Assembly (NCBI GenBank): GCA_965217265.1
Contig: CBDCHP010000002.1
Location: 1 to 64,000 of the forward strand
Direction of reading: 5' to 3'
Origin: JAGRGG01 sp965217265
GTDB taxonomy: Bacteria > Pseudomonadota > Alphaproteobacteria > Geminicoccales > Geminicoccaceae
Length of the DNA stretch: 64,000 nt
Shown here: in pieces, positions 8,086-15,643 of the stretch
Layout: every line of letters begins with the position of its first letter
How positions within the stretch are numbered: position 1 is the stretch's first letter
Notes under the pieces: model-generated
What the model saw: the letters and a program-made list of their open reading frames with translations, nothing else
What the model was told of the DNA's origin: nothing
Databases searched by the model: none
Made by a program: the position numbers and the translations under genes

Positions 8086-8952
8086 CTACCCCACGTTCGC
8101 CAGAACATGCCGGGCCAACGCCTCGGCGGCGCAAGAGGTGTCGCGCGCGCGTTGCAGGTAGAGGGTGTAGCCCATGATGTCGGGCAGGCCGTGCTCGGCG
8201 CCCAGGCGGCGAAAGGGCGGCCCGGCGAGGTTGGCCGGCACGGGTGCCACGGCAAGGTCGGCGAGCACGGCCGAGAGCTGGCCCATGCTGTGGGTGCTGG
8301 TGCAGGCGACGCGGTAGCGCCGGCCGGCGCGGTCGAGGGCGGCAAGCGCGTGCCGGCGCCAGGAGCAGGTCGGGTTGGCGAGCGCCAGCGGCAGGACCTC
8401 CTGGCGCCACGCCGAGCCGCATTCCAGCCCGGCCCAGACCAGGCGGTCGTTGAACAGGGGCTCGCCCGGCGGGTCGCCCGGCTCGATCGTGAGCGCCAAG
8501 TCGAGGTCGCCGGCCTCGATCTCGGCCAGGAGATCGACGCTGGCGCCGAAGCTCAAGGAAATCTCGACCGAAGGGTGAGTCGCGGCGAAGCGCTTCAAGA
8601 CCTCCGGCACGAAGTGGGTGCCGAACTCGTCGGGCGTGCCGAGCCGGACCACGCCCTCGATGGCCGGGCGGCGGAAGTGGGCGACGGCCTCGGCGTTGAG
8701 GCCGATCAGGCGGCGGCCGTAGCCGAGCAGCGCCTCGCCGTCGGCGGTGAGCCGCACCGCCCGACCCTCGCGGACGAAGAGCGGCCGGCCCAGCGCCTCC
8801 TCCAGCCGCTTGACCTGCATACTCACCGCCGAGGGCGTGCGGTGCACCCGCCCGGCGGCGCGGGTGAAGCTGCCGGCCTCGGCGATCTCGACGAAGGTGC
8901 GCACGAGGTCGCTGTCGAGCAGGACGTTCGAGCCGGGATCGAGGATCGACAT
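8086..8952 (-). CDS. LysR-family transcriptional regulator
   Basis: 288 aa. The N-terminal winged HTH (about residues 12-70) has LVRTFVEIAEAGSFTRAAGR, TPSAVSMQVKRLEEALG and PLFVREGR. The remainder is the LysR substrate-binding fold, starting VRLGTPDEFG. It is divergent from a DUF1127 gene with 134 bp between them containing an AT-rich stretch (about 8970-9005, TTGATCATTAGGATAAGATC) suited to a LysR operator and promoter pair. LysR regulators next to small DUF1127 proteins recur in alphaproteobacteria. The effector is unknown. Confidence 0.92.
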   Translation of the reverse strand: MSILDPGSNVLLDSDLVRTFVEIAEAGSFTRAAGRVHRTPSAVSMQVKRLEEALGRPLFVREGRAVRLTADGEALLGYGRRLIGLNAEAVAHFRRPAIEGVVRLGTPDEFGTHFVPEVLKRFAATHPSVEISLSFGASVDLLAEIEAGDLDLALTIEPGDPPGEPLFNDRLVWAGLECGSAWRQEVLPLALANPTCSWRRHALAALDRAGRRYRVACTSTHSMGQLSAVLADLAVAPVPANLAGPPFRRLGAEHGLPDIMGYTLYLQRARDTSCAAEALARHVLANVG

Positions 8953-9086
8953 GGGCGGCCTGACAGTTCAATAAGATTGATCATTAGGATAAGATCTATT
9001 CGTTTGTCTGAAGAGTCAAGCGGCGCCACATTCCAGATCGAGGTCGCGACCCTCTCCACCGTCAACCGCCACCGGAGGGTACAACC

Positions 9087-9365
9087 ATGCTTCGATCGAC
9101 AATGCCGCTGTCCGCGCCCACGGGCTTCGCCGGGCGCGCCGCCGGCCTCCTCGCCGCCGCGATCGCGGGTTTGGCGCGGGTCCGGCTCGCCTGGAACCGC
9201 CGCCGCCGCTTGGTGCGGATGCGCGACCTGGACGATCGCACGCTCGACGACATCGGCATCACCCGCGACGAACTGGAGTGGGCACTCGGCCTGCCGTTCG
9301 AAGCCAACGCGGCGCTCGACCTTCAGCGGCGGGCGTCGTTGAGGAGAACGCTGCGCGTGCGCTGA
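9087..9365 (+). CDS. DUF1127 small basic protein
   Basis: 92 aa. The C-terminal half carries the DUF1127 (YjiS-like) motif: RLVRMRDLDDRTLDDIGITR then DELEWALGLPF. DUF1127 proteins are short, arginine-rich, often stress- or phosphate-responsive, and some bind RNA; this one is not characterised. The start ATG 9087 has the GGAGG at about 9073 as a ribosome-binding site. Its last half-dozen codons and its stop (TGA 9363-9365) lie inside dispersed repeat copy 4, so the natural C-terminus seems to have been replaced by repeat sequence. Confidence 0.85.
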   Translation: MLRSTMPLSAPTGFAGRAAGLLAAAIAGLARVRLAWNRRRRLVRMRDLDDRTLDDIGITRDELEWALGLPFEANAALDLQRRASLRRTLRVR

Positions 9366-9491
9366 CGCGCGGTCTTCCTCTTCTTTCTTTTTGTCTTTAT
9401 CCGAGGCTGGCCCTCGGCGCTGAGGCCAGCCACCTCCGTTAACACTGGCAAAGAAGAAGAGAAAGCCCCGCGCAGCGGACGCGCAAGCGTT
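9347..9491. repeat. Dispersed hairpin repeat, copy 4
   Basis: About 145 bp. Left arm AACGCTGCGCGTGCGCTGAC (alpha); right arm read inward AACGCTTGCGCGTCCGCTGC (beta). The core is close to consensus and forward: GAGGCTGGCCCTCGGCGCTG, then AGGCCAGCC, ACCTCC and GTTAACACTGGCAAA. The left arm supplies the stop codon of the DUF1127 gene. Confidence 0.92.
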
Positions 9492-9595
9492 CCCAATCTA
9501 CCGCGCGGTGAGACGCAATCGCCGCTAGGCGAAGGTTGGCAGGCACTGGAGCGCCATGGGGTAGGACGGAAAGATGGAAAGTTGATTTCGCGTCG

Positions 9596-9629
9596 TGTAC
9601 CTAAAGCTTACGTATAGATTGACCGTACA
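9596..9629 (+). promoter_or_regulatory. Candidate inverted-repeat operator upstream of vapBC
   Basis: The stretch contains TGTAC (9596-9600) and its complement GTACA (9625-9629) around an AT-rich centre, 18 bp before the antitoxin start. Type II antitoxins usually repress their own promoter through such repeats. Assignment is by position only. Confidence 0.3.
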
Positions 9630-9647
9630 ACGACGACGGAAGCGCGC

Positions 9648-9905
9648 ATGACGCTCAACATCGAAGCCCCCGAGGCCGATCGGCTGGCGCAAGATTTGGC
9701 CCGGCTGACCGGCGAGAGCGTGGGCGAGGCCGTGACCGTCGCCTTACGCGAACGGCTCGACCGGGAGGCGAGGAAGCGCGGGGTGCGGCGGGACGTGGCG
9801 GCGGCGCTGGCGCCGATCCGCGCGCGGCTGCGGCGGGCGCCGGTGCTGGACGCGCGGCCGGTCGATGAGATCGTTGGTTACAGCCCGGACGGTTTGCCTG
9901 AATAG
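9648..9905 (+). CDS. vapB: VapB-type antitoxin (PSK transcription-factor family)
   Basis: 85 aa. The N-terminus MTLNIEAPEADRLAQDLARL, TGESVGEAVTVALRERLDRE is typical of the Rv0623-like VapB antitoxins (dimerising DNA-binding N-terminal half). The C-terminal tail PVDEIVGYSPDGLPE is the conserved toxin-neutralising end. The TAG stop overlaps the GTG start of the PIN-domain toxin by one base, the standard VapBC coupling. Probably autoregulated. Confidence 0.9.
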   Translation: MTLNIEAPEADRLAQDLARLTGESVGEAVTVALRERLDREARKRGVRRDVAAALAPIRARLRRAPVLDARPVDEIVGYSPDGLPE

Positions 9906-10294
9906 TGGTGATCGATACTTCGGCCGTGGTGGCTGTGCTGTTGGAAGAAGAGGGGTTCGAGCGTTTCGACGCCGCGCTCGATGCCGATCCCGTCCGTCTT
10001 ATGTCAGCGGCGACGCTCGTTGAATGCACACTCGTGCTTGAGGGCCGACTCGGCGAAGAGGGGCGGGCCGCACTGGATGCGTTCGTTGGCGAGCTTGGCA
10101 TCGAGATCGTACCGTTCGACGCGGCCCAAGCCGAGGCCGCGCGGAAGGTATTTCGCAGGTTCGGCAAGGGGCGGCACAAGGCCGGGCTCAACTTTGGTGA
10201 TTGCTTCAGCTACGCGCTGGCGAAGGTTGCGGGCGAGCCGCTGCTGTTCAAAGGCGAGGATTTTGGGCGGACGGACGTGGCGGCGGCAGTTTAG
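9905..10294 (+). CDS. vapC: VapC-type PIN-domain ribonuclease toxin
   Basis: 129 aa PIN domain with the acidic residues expected for Mg2+-dependent RNA cleavage: VIDTSAVVAVLLEE (first Asp), TLVECTLVLEGR (Glu), and LNFGDCFSYALAK then EPLLFKGEDFGRTD (later Asp residues). The start is GTG 9905, with a second GTG immediately after. It is translationally coupled to vapB. VapC toxins usually cut tRNA or rRNA; the target here is unknown. Confidence 0.93.
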   Translation: MVIDTSAVVAVLLEEEGFERFDAALDADPVRLMSAATLVECTLVLEGRLGEEGRAALDAFVGELGIEIVPFDAAQAEAARKVFRRFGKGRHKAGLNFGDCFSYALAKVAGEPLLFKGEDFGRTDVAAAV

Positions 10295-10331
10295 ATTGGT
10301 GAAAGGTGCTCTAGACCCAACGGCGGAGTCC

Positions 10332-10474
10332 GGCCACCCTGGATCCCCGATCAAGTCCGGGATGACAGGGCGCGCGGGTCGGGATGACTTGGCCTTGCCT
10401 TGGACGGTGTGGCGCGCGACTGTACGAGCCGCCTCGACGTGTCACCCCGGACTTGATCCGGGGTCCAGGGTGGC
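10332..10474. repeat. REP-like inverted pair (copy 1)
   Basis: Two oppositely oriented copies of a REP-like motif: GGCCACCCTGGATCCCCGAT followed by CAAGTCCGGGATGACA at 10332-10367, and its complement GTCACCCCGGACTTGATCCG followed by GGGTCCAGGGTGGC at 10441-10474. They are separated by about 73 bp. The same pair occurs near 37.6 kb. This CCCTGG...GATGAC palindrome is widespread between genes in alphaproteobacteria. Confidence 0.85.
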
Positions 10475-11089
10475 AAATGTAGAGAGCATCAAGCCAACTA
10501 ATGTAATGAGGCCGCAAGATCCATGATGAGATACCTCGTCACATATGTCAGGTCTGTTGAGTATTTTACTTACAGCAAAACAGGATTTTCCTTCGCTGTT
10601 TTGAGTTATATTCCATATAAAACTTGCTGGATTACCATGCACAAGATCGTTCATGGTCTTTGTGATATCTTTGGCTTCATATTGAATTTCAGTAATGTTA
10701 GTTTCATTTATAAGCCTTTGAATCATTCTTGCTAAACTTGGTCTATCTTTATAGAGCCATCCAGATTTCCAAATATCGACAGCCTCGGGAAACTCACTCA
10801 AATAGAGCACTATGGTGACTCGCTCAAAAAACGGCCTCAAAAGAACTGCCGCCCCAAATACATGACCTTGCCTTATAAGCTCTCTACATGATAGAGCAAT
10901 ACTAATTGACTGAGGTATTAAAATAGAAAACGCACTTTGGATATTATTGAGTTGATTTACTCGTGTATAATTTGCTATTAAATAGTTTTTCTCTAAAGAA
11001 AGTGAAATCATTTTATCAAAATGAAATAGGAGTTCACGCCCTAAATACGGTTCATTGTCAGGCGTGAATATAATAGGAATATCTTCCAT
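10442..11089 (-). CDS. AT-rich orphan gene, unknown function
   Basis: 215 aa, mostly helical by eye, in a strikingly AT-rich stretch (about 10.5-11.1 kb) compared with its 70% G+C surroundings, and with different codon use (AAA, ATA, TTA, AAT). It includes GAAVLLRPFFERVTIVLYLS and MNDLVHGNP, loosely like DUF5677-type proteins; this is a weak impression. The C-terminal residues (LDPGSSPG) are translated from the REP-like motif, so the native 3' end was probably lost. It lies 16 bp downstream of hemA on the same strand but is clearly foreign to that operon. Probably horizontally acquired. Confidence 0.6.
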   Translation of the reverse strand: MEDIPIIFTPDNEPYLGRELLFHFDKMISLSLEKNYLIANYTRVNQLNNIQSAFSILIPQSISIALSCRELIRQGHVFGAAVLLRPFFERVTIVLYLSEFPEAVDIWKSGWLYKDRPSLARMIQRLINETNITEIQYEAKDITKTMNDLVHGNPASFIWNITQNSEGKSCFAVSKILNRPDICDEVSHHGSCGLITLVGLMLSTFATLDPGSSPG

Positions 11090-11105
11090 AATCTGGCGAG
11101 ACGGC

Positions 11106-12329
11106 TCAAGCCGCCTCGGCCACCTTCTCCCGCGCCCGCTCGCGGCCCCAGACCGCGCACAAGCCCGCCACCAGCCGCTCGACGTCGGCCTCGCTGTGGA
11201 GCGGCGAGGGCGTGATCCTCAACCGCTCCGTGCCCTTGGGCACGGTGGGATAGTTGATCGGCTGGACGTAGAGGCCGCGCTTGAGGAGGTCGTCCGAGAT
11301 GCGCTTGGTCTCGACCGGGCAGCCGACCATGACGGGGACGATGTGGCTGGGGTTCTTCATGTGGGGGATGGCCTCCTCGTCGAGGCGGCGGCGCAGGTAT
11401 GCCACGCGCTCGCGCTGGCGGCGGCGCTCGTCGGGGCTGGCTTTCAGGTGGCGGATGCTGGCGATGGCGCCGGCGGCGACGGCGGGGGGCAGCGCCGTCG
11501 TGAAGATGAAGCCCGAGGCGAAGCTGCGGACGAAGTCGCATAAGTCCGTGGAGGCGGTGATGAAGCCGCCCATGACGCCGAACGCCTTGCCGAGCGTGCC
11601 CTCGATCACGGTGAGCCGGTGCATCAGCCCCTCGCGCTCGGCGATGCCGCCGCCGCGCGGACCGTACAAGCCCACGGCGTGGACCTCGTCGAGGTAGGTC
11701 ATCGCGCCGTAACGGTCGGCGACGTCGCAGATCTCCTTGATCGGCGAGACGTCGCCGTCCATCGAGTAGACGCTCTCGAACGCGATCAGCTTCGGCCGCG
11801 ACGGGTCGATCTTGGCCAGCTTCAGGGCGAGGTCTTCCGGGTCGTTGTGCTTGAAGACGACCTTCTCGACCCGGCTGTGGCGGATGCCCTCGATCATCGA
11901 GGCGTGGTTGCCGGCGTCGGAGAGGACGACGCAGTTCGGCAGCTTGGACGCGAGCGTGCTGAGTGCCGCCCAGTTCGAGACGTAGCCGGAGGTGAAGAGA
12001 AGGGCGCACTCTTTTTGGTGCAGGTCGGCGAGTTCGCGCTCAAGCAGGACGTGGTAGTGGTTGGTGCCGGAGATGTTGCGCGTGCCGCCGGCGCCGGCGC
12101 CGCAGCGGTCGAGGGCCTCGTGCATCGCGGCGATGACGGCCGGGTTCTGGCCCATGCCCAAGTAGTCGTTCGAGCACCAGACGGTGACCTCGTGCTGCTC
12201 GCGGTCGTCCTTGTAGCGGGTGGCCCGGGGAAACTCGCCGGCGTGACGCTCCAGATCGGCGAAGACGCGGTAGCGCCCCTCGGCGTGGAGGCCGTCCAGC
12301 TCCTGACGGAAGAAGGCGTCGTAGTTCAT
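11106..12329 (-). CDS. hemA: 5-aminolevulinate synthase
   Basis: 407 aa PLP enzyme joining glycine and succinyl-CoA to give 5-aminolevulinate, the first tetrapyrrole precursor (Shemin pathway, alphaproteobacterial). The PLP lysine is K248 in EGTLGKAFG. Other signatures are NDYLGMGQNP, GGTRNISGTN, LFTSGYVSNW and YLDEVHAVGLYG. Its ATG overlaps the TGA of puhE (ATGA), so it ends the bchF-puhE operon and its supply of precursor is tied to photosystem expression. A second hemA-type gene elsewhere would be usual but cannot be seen here. Confidence 0.98.
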   Translation of the reverse strand: MNYDAFFRQELDGLHAEGRYRVFADLERHAGEFPRATRYKDDREQHEVTVWCSNDYLGMGQNPAVIAAMHEALDRCGAGAGGTRNISGTNHYHVLLERELADLHQKECALLFTSGYVSNWAALSTLASKLPNCVVLSDAGNHASMIEGIRHSRVEKVVFKHNDPEDLALKLAKIDPSRPKLIAFESVYSMDGDVSPIKEICDVADRYGAMTYLDEVHAVGLYGPRGGGIAEREGLMHRLTVIEGTLGKAFGVMGGFITASTDLCDFVRSFASGFIFTTALPPAVAAGAIASIRHLKASPDERRRQRERVAYLRRRLDEEAIPHMKNPSHIVPVMVGCPVETKRISDDLLKRGLYVQPINYPTVPKGTERLRITPSPLHSEADVERLVAGLCAVWGRERAREKVAEAA

Positions 12330-13132
12330 GGCTGCCACCTCCAGGCGGGGTTGGGGGGTAGGGTCGTCGTCGCGGGCGCCGGCCGCTTGGGCAGGGCCCA
12401 GCGCCACAAGGCCGCGTCCGGCAGGGGGAGAACGAGGAACCAGTGCTCGACGACGGCGAGCGCCACGAGGGTGGCGACGAGGGTGAGGCCGACGGCGGCG
12501 GCACCCGACGCCCCGGCGGCGGCCTCGGCCATGACCAGGGCGGCGGCGGTGGCGGCGGTGATCGAGGCCGGGAAGAAGGCGTTCATCGGCGCCACCTTGA
12601 AGTGGCTGGCGAGGTAGCCCAGGTGCGGCGGCAGGAACTCGAAATTGATGTTGGGCACGCCGAAATAGATGTTGAGCTTGGCGCTGAGGCGGAGCCACCA
12701 AAGGGCAACGAAGGTCCAGACCCCCGTCTGGTTCGGCGCTTCCCAGGCGATCCAGACGACGAGGAGCGCCGTCAGGAGGATGGCGACCTCGTGGTAGAGG
12801 ACCGTCATCGAGGCGCGCTTGAAGCGGTCCCACCCGCTCGATCCGACCGGCCGCGGCCGGCGCTCCGGCCCCGTGACGTAGCCGAGCAGGAACAGGGTCT
12901 CGTGCCACGCCCAGATCGCGAGGCCGCAGACGAAGGCGGCGTAGGCGCCGAACGCGGTGGGATCCCGTGCCGTCAAGTAGAGGCCCTGCAGGGCGGGGAC
13001 GAGGAGGACGGTGGCGCCCAGCGCCACCCAGCCGTGCAGGCGCCGCGGCAGCTTCAAGAGGCACAGGATCAAGCCGGTGCTGAACCACCAGACGAACAGC
13101 GCGAACATGAAGGGCGGCGCGTAGTCGCTCAT
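12326..13132 (-). CDS. puhE: PuhE, photosynthetic complex assembly membrane protein
   Basis: 268 aa multi-pass membrane protein (DUF3623) conserved in purple-bacterial photosynthesis clusters. It has about seven hydrophobic helices and family segments FALFVWWFSTGLILCLLKLP, WAWHETLFLLGYVTGP and KLNIYFGVPNINFEFLPPHL. In Rhodobacter, PuhE influences reaction-centre assembly and pigment level. The start ATG 13132 lies 13 bp after acsF; the stop overlaps the hemA start by 4 bp. Confidence 0.95.
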   Translation of the reverse strand: MSDYAPPFMFALFVWWFSTGLILCLLKLPRRLHGWVALGATVLLVPALQGLYLTARDPTAFGAYAAFVCGLAIWAWHETLFLLGYVTGPERRPRPVGSSGWDRFKRASMTVLYHEVAILLTALLVVWIAWEAPNQTGVWTFVALWWLRLSAKLNIYFGVPNINFEFLPPHLGYLASHFKVAPMNAFFPASITAATAAALVMAEAAAGASGAAAVGLTLVATLVALAVVEHWFLVLPLPDAALWRWALPKRPAPATTTLPPNPAWRWQP

Positions 13133-13145
13133 CGGTTCGGACGTC

Positions 13146-14201
13146 CTACCAGGCGGGGGCGAGGCGGATCGAGGCGGGCGCCTCGTTCTTCTTCGGCCGC
13201 AGCAGGTAGATCTTGGCGAACGTCAGGCCGGCGGCGGCGGTGAGGCGCCAGTGCTGCACCTTGCCGACGACCCCGCCCCTGGACTTGGCGGCGACCATGT
13301 CGACGCTGATCTGGCGCAGGCGCTCCAGCCCGGCGCGAAAGGCCGGGTTGTCGAGGGCGAGTTCGACCGGGAAGACCTGCCGGGCGATCTCGGAAGTGAT
13401 CTTGAAGACCTCGTAGTCGTACGCGGTCGGGTCGATGCCGAGGCCCTCATGGAAGGCCGGCCTTGCGTGGTCGCGCACGTACATCGTGGCGAAGACGGCG
13501 AGGAGGAAGAAGCGCACCCAGTAGACGTTCGTGCCCTTGAGCATGCCCGGGTTGGCGTGCATCAGGAGGGCGAACGCCTCGCCGTGGCGGAACTCGTCGT
13601 TGCACCACTTCTCGAACCACTTGAAGATCGGGTGGATGCGGTTCTCGGGGTGGCGCTCCAGGTGCCGGTAGATGGTGATGTAGCGGGCGTAGCCGATCTT
13701 CTCGGACAAATACGTCGCGTAGAAGATGAACTTCGGATTGAAGTAGGTGTACTTCTTCGATTTGGTCAAGAAGCCGAGGTCGACGCCGATCCCGGCGTCT
13801 TTCAGCGCGTCGTTGATGAAGCCGGCGTGGCGGGCCTCGTCGCGGCTCATGTAGGTGAAGAGTTCCTTGATGTCCTTGTTCTTGATGCGCTTCTTGATCT
13901 CGGCGTAGAGGATGCAGCCCGAGAACTCGGCCGTGAGCGAGCTGACCAGGAAGTCGATCAGCTCGCGGCGCAGTTCGGGGTCGAGCCTGTCGAAGTCGGG
14001 GTCCCAGCCGTCGCCCCGAACGAAGTGGCCCCTGTTCGGGTCGGCGCGCATCTCGGCGATGAGCTGGTCCCACTCCTGCCTGATCGGCTCGACGTCGAGC
14101 TTGTCCATCGCCTCGAAGTCGGTCGTGTAGAAGCGCGGCGAGAGCACGGTGTCCGCCTGCGCCAGCGCCATCGTGGAGGGCGCGCCCTCGATGTGCATCA
14201 T
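13146..14201 (-). CDS. acsF: Aerobic Mg-protoporphyrin IX monomethyl ester cyclase
   Basis: 351 aa diiron oxygenase that uses O2 to form the fifth ring (E ring) of bacteriochlorophyll. Ferritin-like diiron ligands are visible in EFSGCILYAE (about residues 92-101), DEARH (121-125) and NDEFRHGEAF (201-210). ATG 14201 is chosen because it overlaps the upstream gene's TGA as ATGA and follows GGGAGA; an earlier start at 14234 would overlap further. No anaerobic bchE is seen in the window. Phototrophs with only AcsF make bacteriochlorophyll when oxygen is present. Confidence 0.97.
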   Translation of the reverse strand: MMHIEGAPSTMALAQADTVLSPRFYTTDFEAMDKLDVEPIRQEWDQLIAEMRADPNRGHFVRGDGWDPDFDRLDPELRRELIDFLVSSLTAEFSGCILYAEIKKRIKNKDIKELFTYMSRDEARHAGFINDALKDAGIGVDLGFLTKSKKYTYFNPKFIFYATYLSEKIGYARYITIYRHLERHPENRIHPIFKWFEKWCNDEFRHGEAFALLMHANPGMLKGTNVYWVRFFLLAVFATMYVRDHARPAFHEGLGIDPTAYDYEVFKITSEIARQVFPVELALDNPAFRAGLERLRQISVDMVAAKSRGGVVGKVQHWRLTAAAGLTFAKIYLLRPKKNEAPASIRLAPAW

Positions 14202-14503
14202 AGCCTGTCTCCCGACGAGAAGCTGAACTCGCAAAGTTCCATGAATTCCAGGTCGCCCGTGAGACGGGTCCAGAGGCGCTCCAGCTTCGAGGCGCGCTTG
14301 ATGACGGCGCGGCGCTCGAAGACGGCCGTCTGCCCGAACGGCACCTCGATCTTCGGACCCTGCACCGTCACCTCGTCGCCGGGCTCGATCAGGATCCCGC
14401 CGTGCAGGGTGACGTGCGCGTGCAGGCTGTCGAAGCTGTGCTCGACCTCGATCGTGCAGTCGACCTCCTCAATTACCGGTGTCTTGATGAAGCCGGCGAT
14501 CAT
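14198..14503 (-). CDS. Conserved photosynthesis-cluster small protein between puhC and acsF
   Basis: 101 aa, no transmembrane segment or signal peptide. The sequence is beta-rich, with EVEHSFDSLHAHVTLHGGI, IEPGDEVTVQGPKI and FGQTAVFERRAVIKRAS. I recognise a short protein of this kind before acsF in purple-bacterial clusters, but I know no assigned function. The stop codon overlaps the acsF start (ATGA), so the two are translationally coupled, suggesting a role with the cyclase (some AcsF cyclases need an auxiliary subunit such as BciE or Ycf54). That link is inference only. Confidence 0.75.
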   Translation of the reverse strand: MIAGFIKTPVIEEVDCTIEVEHSFDSLHAHVTLHGGILIEPGDEVTVQGPKIEVPFGQTAVFERRAVIKRASKLERLWTRLTGDLEFMELCEFSFSSGDRL

Positions 14504-14523
14504 CCTTAGCCTTACCCTTCCCT

Positions 14524-14973
14524 TCAGTTCGCCGCGAGGGCGGGGCCGACGTCCATCAGCCGCGCGAACGAGGCGAGATTGTCCCGGCCGAACGCGCTGA
14601 GATCGACGACGCTGCCGGTGGAAGGGTCTTCCAGGATCAGACGGCCGTCGTCGTAACGGCTGAGCCGGAACGGCGCTTCCTCACCCTGATCGCGGATCTT
14701 GCGATCGTAGGCAAGCCCGCGCATGGCGCCGCGGACGAAGCCGCCCCCGCCGGGGGGGACGACCGCGACCGTCTCGCCCGCCATCGTCTCGACGACGATC
14801 GCGCCGTCGTCGCGGTCCAAGAAGCGCAGTTCCTGGGTCTGGAGTGCGCCCGCGGTCGGGGTCTGGACGGTGCCGAGCCCCGTCAGGCTGCCGAGCCCGG
14901 CGGTGACGAGCGTGGCGCCGACGACGAATGCTGCGCCGATCAGGACGGGCCGGGGCAGGGTACGGTTGTCCAT
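14524..14973 (-). CDS. puhC: PuhC, reaction-centre/LH1 assembly factor
   Basis: 149 aa. One N-terminal membrane anchor (about residues 10-30, VLIGAAFVVGATLVTAGLGS) is followed by a periplasmic beta-rich domain, ending in FGRDNLASFARLMD. Size, topology and position after puhB match PuhC, needed for normal RC-LH1 core levels in Rhodobacter. The start ATG 14973 follows a GAAGGGAG site and lies 16 bp after puhB. Confidence 0.92.
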   Translation of the reverse strand: MDNRTLPRPVLIGAAFVVGATLVTAGLGSLTGLGTVQTPTAGALQTQELRFLDRDDGAIVVETMAGETVAVVPPGGGGFVRGAMRGLAYDRKIRDQGEEAPFRLSRYDDGRLILEDPSTGSVVDLSAFGRDNLASFARLMDVGPALAAN

Positions 14974-14989
14974 CGCTCTGGTTCTCCCT

Positions 14990-15643
14990 TCAGGCAGCGA
15001 TGCCGACGAGGCCCGGCGCCTCGGCCGGGGCGGCGGTCTCGACTTTGGACGCCGCCCCGGCCGGCAGGGCGGCCTTGAGCGCCTGGCCCAGCGTCTGGGC
15101 GGCAAGCCCCGCGTCCGGCAGGGCGCGCAGCGCGGGCTCGGGCCGGGCCAAGCGCCAGGGGCGGGCGTGCGGCCACAATTGCAGGTAGGCGAGACGATCC
15201 TTGCCGTTGAGGGCGAGCACGACGTCGCCGGAGCCGTCCTTAGCGAGGCGCACGTCGGCCCGCGCCACCTTCTTGAAGGGGATGTTGATCGACATCGACA
15301 AGGCGATGCCGATGCGCATGACGATCCGGCGGTCGGTGATGGTGTAGAGGGTCGTTTTGGCCGAGAGCGTCGCCAGGAGGACGAGGAGGCCGGCGCCGAG
15401 GCCGAAGGCGAGCGCGGTCGGCCAGAGCGAGATCAGGGCACCCACGGGCGTCGCGCCGTCGTAGACGGCCAGGACCGCGAGCCACACGAGGATGAGGCCG
15501 GCGTAGGCCAGCACCTTGTCGAGGTGGTAGGCGCGGCGGGCGAGGGTCATGGCCTTGGGCGCGCCCTGCCACAAGATCCGCTCACCCTTGGGCAGCCGGC
15601 CCGGCAGGCCGGGGACCGGCTCGTCGTCGTGTTCGGTCATCAT
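14990..15643 (-). CDS. puhB: PuhB, reaction-centre assembly protein
   Basis: 217 aa, with a PH-like/DUF-type domain and about three membrane helices (residues 40-110). Family segments are LPKGERILWQGAPKAMTLA, TTLYTITDRRIVMRIGIALS and the downstream LNGKDRLAYLQLWPHARPW. PuhB assists reaction-centre assembly. The start ATG 15643 overlaps the puhA stop codon by 4 bp (ATGA), supporting it over the neighbouring ATG 15640. Confidence 0.94.
   Translation of the reverse strand: MMTEHDDEPVPGLPGRLPKGERILWQGAPKAMTLARRAYHLDKVLAYAGLILVWLAVLAVYDGATPVGALISLWPTALAFGLGAGLLVLLATLSAKTTLYTITDRRIVMRIGIALSMSINIPFKKVARADVRLAKDGSGDVVLALNGKDRLAYLQLWPHARPWRLARPEPALRALPDAGLAAQTLGQALKAALPAGAASKVETAAPAEAPGLVGIAA

Noticed and set aside
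7936..8161. Short frames within the dispersed repeats as possible peptides
   Set aside because: Frames differ between copies, are rich in Arg/Lys from the purine tracts and are not conserved. The element looks structural, not coding.
10332..10474. REP-like pair as a CRISPR repeat or attachment site
   Set aside because: Only two inverted units without regular spacers, and no cas genes or integrase nearby.
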